Source: an uncultured Oscillospiraceae bacterium (lineage in GTDB: Bacteria; Bacillota; Clostridia; Oscillospirales; Oscillospiraceae). From it: a stretch of DNA of 41,600 nt. Of this stretch, positions 39,258 through 41,600 are shown in pieces. The notes below the pieces were generated by a model that was not told where the DNA came from, did no database searches, and saw only the letters and a program-made list of their open reading frames with translations. Each line of letters opens with the position of its first letter. Positions within the stretch are counted from its first letter, which is position 1. The stretch is from contig CAJULZ010000009.1 of assembly GCA_910587205.1 (NCBI GenBank), positions 1-41,600 on the forward strand, read 5' to 3'. The translations under genes and the position numbers were made by a program.

Positions 39258-39289
39258 AAACGGCCCGGGATTATCCCGGGCCGTTTTTT
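39258..39289. terminator. bidirectional terminator overlapping the exported-protein gene end
   Basis: CGGCCCGGGA (39261-39270) pairs with 39274-39283 over a TTA loop, with AAA/TTT extension and T6 tail. The minus-strand stop codon of the exported protein is the loop itself, and the right arm encodes its last residues. Confidence 0.93.
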
Positions 39290-39780
39290 GCGTCCTGTTC
39301 CCTTTCGTTTAATACGGCCTTGTACCCGTTTGCCTGGTCGCCGGTGATCGTGATAAAGTAGGATTCGCCAAAACGGGCGTCCCATGCGATGGGGGCATCG
39401 GCATATTTGGTGATGCCGTCCGGATAGATATTTTCATAGTTGGGGTCTACGTATTCTGTGATGATCCTGAATTGTATGGATAACGCCACAGTATCGGCGG
39501 AACATTGCAGGGTTTCTTTCGTCCAAACGTTAATCAGCCGTTCATCATGCTTCATCAACGATTTATCCGCATTCGACATCCCCCCGCTCTGGTTAGAGCC
39601 GTTCGCGCTATAATCAAACACCAATAGGCCGATATCCTCTTTGGTGTCCAATTGGATATACAGCGCGATTTCATCATCGGCGGGCGCATAGCCGCCGGGG
39701 ATCGTTTGATTGTGCAGGAAAAAAGCCAATCCCAACACCGCCGCGATTGCGAGAGCGGCGCCGATCCTTTTTTTGCTCAT
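39271..39780 (-). CDS. exported or membrane-anchored protein, unknown
   Basis: 169 aa. An N-terminal signal/anchor (KKRIGAALAIAAVLGLAFFLH, about 3-23) is followed by a soluble beta-rich domain (EIALYIQLDTKEDIGLLVFDY, ALSIQFRIITEYVDPNYENIY). No lipobox cysteine is seen. It follows the HTH-membrane regulator by 39 nt and is probably in its operon. Base composition is visibly more AT-rich than the neighbours, a sign of recent acquisition. The last residues NGPG are encoded by the shared terminator. This layout (regulator plus secreted small protein) suggests a target of that regulator, but no function is known. Confidence 0.82.
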   Translation of the reverse strand: MSKKRIGAALAIAAVLGLAFFLHNQTIPGGYAPADDEIALYIQLDTKEDIGLLVFDYSANGSNQSGGMSNADKSLMKHDERLINVWTKETLQCSADTVALSIQFRIITEYVDPNYENIYPDGITKYADAPIAWDARFGESYFITITGDQANGYKAVLNEREQDAKNGPG

Positions 39781-39819
39781 GTTAGAAAAGCCCCCTCTGT
39801 TTTGCGGTTTTGCGCCGCT

Positions 39820-40332
39820 TTATTTTTTCTTCCGGGTTAAGAAAATTCCAATCATCGCGCCAAGGAAGAGAACCGGCGCTGCCCGGACAAACAGCCATTC
39901 CAATGAGTGAAACGCCACCCCGAGGACGGCGGTTTCAGGGTCGCTATAATCCCAACCCAGGTAGGGACTTTTGAGCGCCAATAATAAGATTGCAAAAATT
40001 ACCGCGATACCTGCGCATACTGAGATCAAAAGCCAGTGCAGAACCCGGGTCCCCGTGGTTTTCCTCCGTGCGAGCTGTAGGTTTATCACCTCCAGCTTTG
40101 CGGAAATCGCCTTTAAATCGTCCGCTTCCGAGTCGGTGACAGTTTCTCCAAGCAATGTGCTCACGGGTGTTTCAAGCGCTTCCGATATGGAGATCAACAG
40201 ATCGGAATCGGGGACGGACAACCCCTGCTCCCATTTAGAAATTGTTTGCCGCACCACGTTCAGCTTGACGGCAAGTTCCTGCTGGGAAAGCCCTTTAGAT
40301 TTCCGGATTGCTTTGATGTTTTCATTGAGCAT
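39820..40332 (-). CDS. XRE-type HTH regulator with two membrane helices
   Basis: 170 aa from ATG 40332, preceded by GAAGG. The HTH_3 domain (about 3-60) reads LNENIKAIRKSKGLSQQELA then VVRQTISKWEQGLSVPDSDL. A short coiled region (about 70-92) is followed by two membrane helices (about 97-118 and 147-166) and a basic RKKK end. Such membrane-tethered XRE proteins are common in Clostridia and usually control a neighbouring gene. The gene is AT-rich compared with the window, as is its partner at 39271-39780. Confidence 0.9.
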   Translation of the reverse strand: MLNENIKAIRKSKGLSQQELAVKLNVVRQTISKWEQGLSVPDSDLLISISEALETPVSTLLGETVTDSEADDLKAISAKLEVINLQLARRKTTGTRVLHWLLISVCAGIAVIFAILLLALKSPYLGWDYSDPETAVLGVAFHSLEWLFVRAAPVLFLGAMIGIFLTRKKK

Positions 40333-40402
40333 GGGGGACAGCCTTCTTTCTTCTTTCTTTCCGTTGCTGACGCTATAGCCGATTGTCAACTGCGCGGACT
40401 AT

Positions 40403-40432
40403 ATTATAAGGCAAAACCGCCCGTTGCCGCAA
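40403..40432 (-). promoter_or_regulatory. promoter of the HTH-membrane regulator
   Basis: On the minus strand: TTGCGG (40427-40432), an 18-bp spacer and TATAAT (40403-40408), about 65 nt before ATG 40332. Confidence 0.65.
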
Positions 40433-40462
40433 GCAACGCAGAGTAACATCTCCTGCCGCCCC

Positions 40463-40491
40463 TTGCCAAGGGGCGCGGGTTCTGATACAAT
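40463..40491 (+). promoter_or_regulatory. promoter of the kinase-like gene
   Basis: TTGCCA (40463-40468), a 17-bp spacer and TACAAT (40486-40491). It lies about 135 nt before the start; the leader shows no clear hairpin. Confidence 0.7.
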
Positions 40492-40627
40492 GTGGAAGAT
40501 TAAAATTTCGACAAAATCCGACACAACCTGACAAGCCCGGCCCGCCCATGGCAGCCATTCCCAGGGGATGGGGACGGGAATCTGCATAGGATAGAAGGAG
40601 AAGGGTGCAGGAAAGGGGGCGGTAGGC

Positions 40628-41413
40628 ATGGACTGGGATGGATTGGACCGGGGCGCGGCCCGGACGGCGGCGGAGCTGCGCATCCAGCTTGCCCAGATGA
40701 CGGCGGCCAGCCAGATGCTGGAGCGCAACGCCTGGGACGAGAAGGGCCGGGGCTACCTTTTGGCGCTGAACCAGAGCATCTGCCGGATGCTGCGCATTGT
40801 GGGGCGGCTGGAACTGTGCGAGCGGCTGGGCCGGGAGGACGCCGTACCGGTGTCCGGGCCGGTGGACCTGGCTGAGCTGGCCGCCGACCTGGGCAGCCGG
40901 ATGGAGGGCCTGCTGGAGCGGGCGGGGGTGGCGCTCACTGTGCGCTGTCCGGAGCGCCTGCCTGTCTGGGCGGACCGTGCGTTGGTAGAGCAGCTCCTGC
41001 TGGAGCTGACGGCCAACGGGGCCAAAGCGGGAAGGCGGGTAACGCTGACCCTGGAACAGGCGGGTGACGCCGCGGTGTTTACCGTGGAGGACGACGGACC
41101 CGGCGTCCCCCCCGAGCGGGTGGCGGAGCTGTTCCCCGGCGGGGAGGGGGGGAGGCTCCCCGATTGGCGCCAGGCCGGAAACGGCATCGCCATCGCCCAG
41201 CGCATCGCCCGGCTCCACGGCGGCGCACTGGTGGCGGGCTGTGCCCCGGGCCGGGGGCTGCGGGTGAGCGCGTCCATCCCCCTGGGCGTCGGGCGGGGGG
41301 ATGGCTTGGCGTGCCCCGGCCCCGGCTTTGACGAGGGGGGGTTTGACAGCGCGCTGGTGGGGCTGAGCCACTTGCTGCCAGCGGAGGTGTTCCGGCCGGA
41401 GGATTACGAGTGA
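40628..41413 (+). CDS. soluble histidine-kinase-like protein lacking the phospho-acceptor His
   Basis: 261 aa, no membrane segment. The C-terminal ATPase fold is recognisable: N box LLLELTANGAKAG, G1 box VEDDGPGVPPERV and G2 box GNGIAIAQRIARLHGG. The N-terminal dimerisation helix reads TAAELRIQLAQMTAASQ where a normal HisKA has (S)HELRTPL, so the His position is Ala15. It may be an ATP-binding regulator or an accessory kinase rather than a sensor. A 35-residue acidic tail follows the ATPase domain. The ATG follows a G-rich ribosome site (GGAAAGGGGGCGG). No response regulator is adjacent. Confidence 0.85.
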   Translation: MDWDGLDRGAARTAAELRIQLAQMTAASQMLERNAWDEKGRGYLLALNQSICRMLRIVGRLELCERLGREDAVPVSGPVDLAELAADLGSRMEGLLERAGVALTVRCPERLPVWADRALVEQLLLELTANGAKAGRRVTLTLEQAGDAAVFTVEDDGPGVPPERVAELFPGGEGGRLPDWRQAGNGIAIAQRIARLHGGALVAGCAPGRGLRVSASIPLGVGRGDGLACPGPGFDEGGFDSALVGLSHLLPAEVFRPEDYE

Positions 41414-41497
41414 GGGTCTCCGGGAGAGGAAAAAGAAACGAAAGAGAAATCTGATTCGTTGCCCCGTCCTCGCCGGCAGCCAAGCGCCGATAAGCAG

Positions 41498-41533
41498 CGC
41501 CGAGGCCCCCGGCTTCCGCCGGGGGCCTCGGCG
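41498..41533. terminator. 16-bp stem-loop near the right edge
   Basis: A perfect 16-bp GC stem (41498-41513 with 41518-41533) over a TTCC loop, about 85 nt after the kinase-like gene. It lacks an immediate T-run. It is the likely terminator of that gene. Confidence 0.8.
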
Positions 41534-41535
41534 TG

Positions 41536-41600
41536 TCAAAAAAGCCTTTTCGCCACGCTGAGCGCGGCTTTTTTGAACCAAGGGTGTTCAAAAAAGCCGT
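41536..41600. repeat. palindromes at the right window edge
   Basis: TCAAAAAAGCC (41536-41546) pairs with GGCTTTTTTGA (41566-41576), and a further TTCAAAAAAGCCG occurs at 41588 onward, also inverted relative to 41566. The three copies of this word within 65 nt could be terminators of opposed genes or the edge of a repeat. The window cuts it off. Confidence 0.6.

Overview
The window looks like chromosome from a high-GC, spore-forming Firmicute, most likely a gut Oscillospiraceae of the Flavonifractor / Pseudoflavonifractor / Lawsonibacter type. The evidence is gene content and style: a SpoIID-type protein, a PdaA-like spore-cortex deacetylase, an EF-P / M24 peptidase / CD1247-type cluster, AGGAGG ribosome sites, TTGNNN-17-TATAAT promoters and very GC-rich third codon positions. 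The genus call is inference. No rRNA, tRNA, CRISPR array, phage or transposase gene was seen. Two near-identical 16-bp ParB (parS) sites, at 8877-8892 and 36133-36148, suggest the window lies in the origin-proximal part of the chromosome.

Layout. 1-5.4 kb: a small RRXRR-like protein, an unknown protein on the minus strand, then a plus-strand run of a YqeG phosphatase, an endonuclease-IV-like TIM barrel, a two-helix membrane peptide, an M24 aminopeptidase, EF-P and a CD1247-type protein. 5.5-7.0 kb: a polysaccharide deacetylase and a VanZ gene whose 5' end looks frameshifted. 7.1-10.9 kb: amino-acid metabolism, with an Lrp-type regulator, an AlaT-like aminotransferase, parS, a ThrH-type phosphoserine phosphatase and a DUF1015 protein. 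11-13.1 kb: a long structured leader, a WecG/TagA glycosyltransferase, a DJ-1 protein and 5-formyl-THF cyclo-ligase. 13.2-17.4 kb: a palindromic repeat, a very Cys/Gly/Asn-rich peptide, MltG, a U32 (TrhP-like) protein and a probable Mn-type CDF exporter. 17.4-23.8 kb: a complete two-component system, HtrA, BirA, an OmpR-type regulator without an adjacent kinase and an M23 peptidase without a signal peptide.

23.8-29.3 kb: a membrane protein and citrate synthase (minus), then SpoIID and an LTA-synthase-like enzyme (plus). 29.3-35.7 kb: two palindromic repeat copies, a lipid kinase (minus), AzlCD (plus), a zincin-like protein with PepF (minus) and a PdaA-like deacetylase. 35.7-38.4 kb: a minus-strand operon PadR > DUF4097 > 60-aa protein > PspC, with repeated operator-like boxes at its promoter and parS over the third gene's start codon. 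38.4-41.6 kb: an Mrp/NBP35 ATPase, a more AT-rich two-gene unit (HTH-membrane regulator plus exported protein), a histidine-kinase-like protein lacking the usual phospho-acceptor His, and palindromes at the right edge.

Many genes concern the cell envelope and sporulation (MltG, HtrA, LtaS, M23, two NodB deacetylases, SpoIID, TagA, lipid kinase, PspC/PadR). A second theme is small palindromic elements that sit directly at gene 3' ends and in two cases contain the stop codon. No complete new defence or mobile system is visible. The most original signals are the PadR/DUF4097/sORF/PspC operon with its parS overlap, the Cys-rich repeat peptide, the nested palindrome family, the RRXRR-like protein and the structured leader before tagA.
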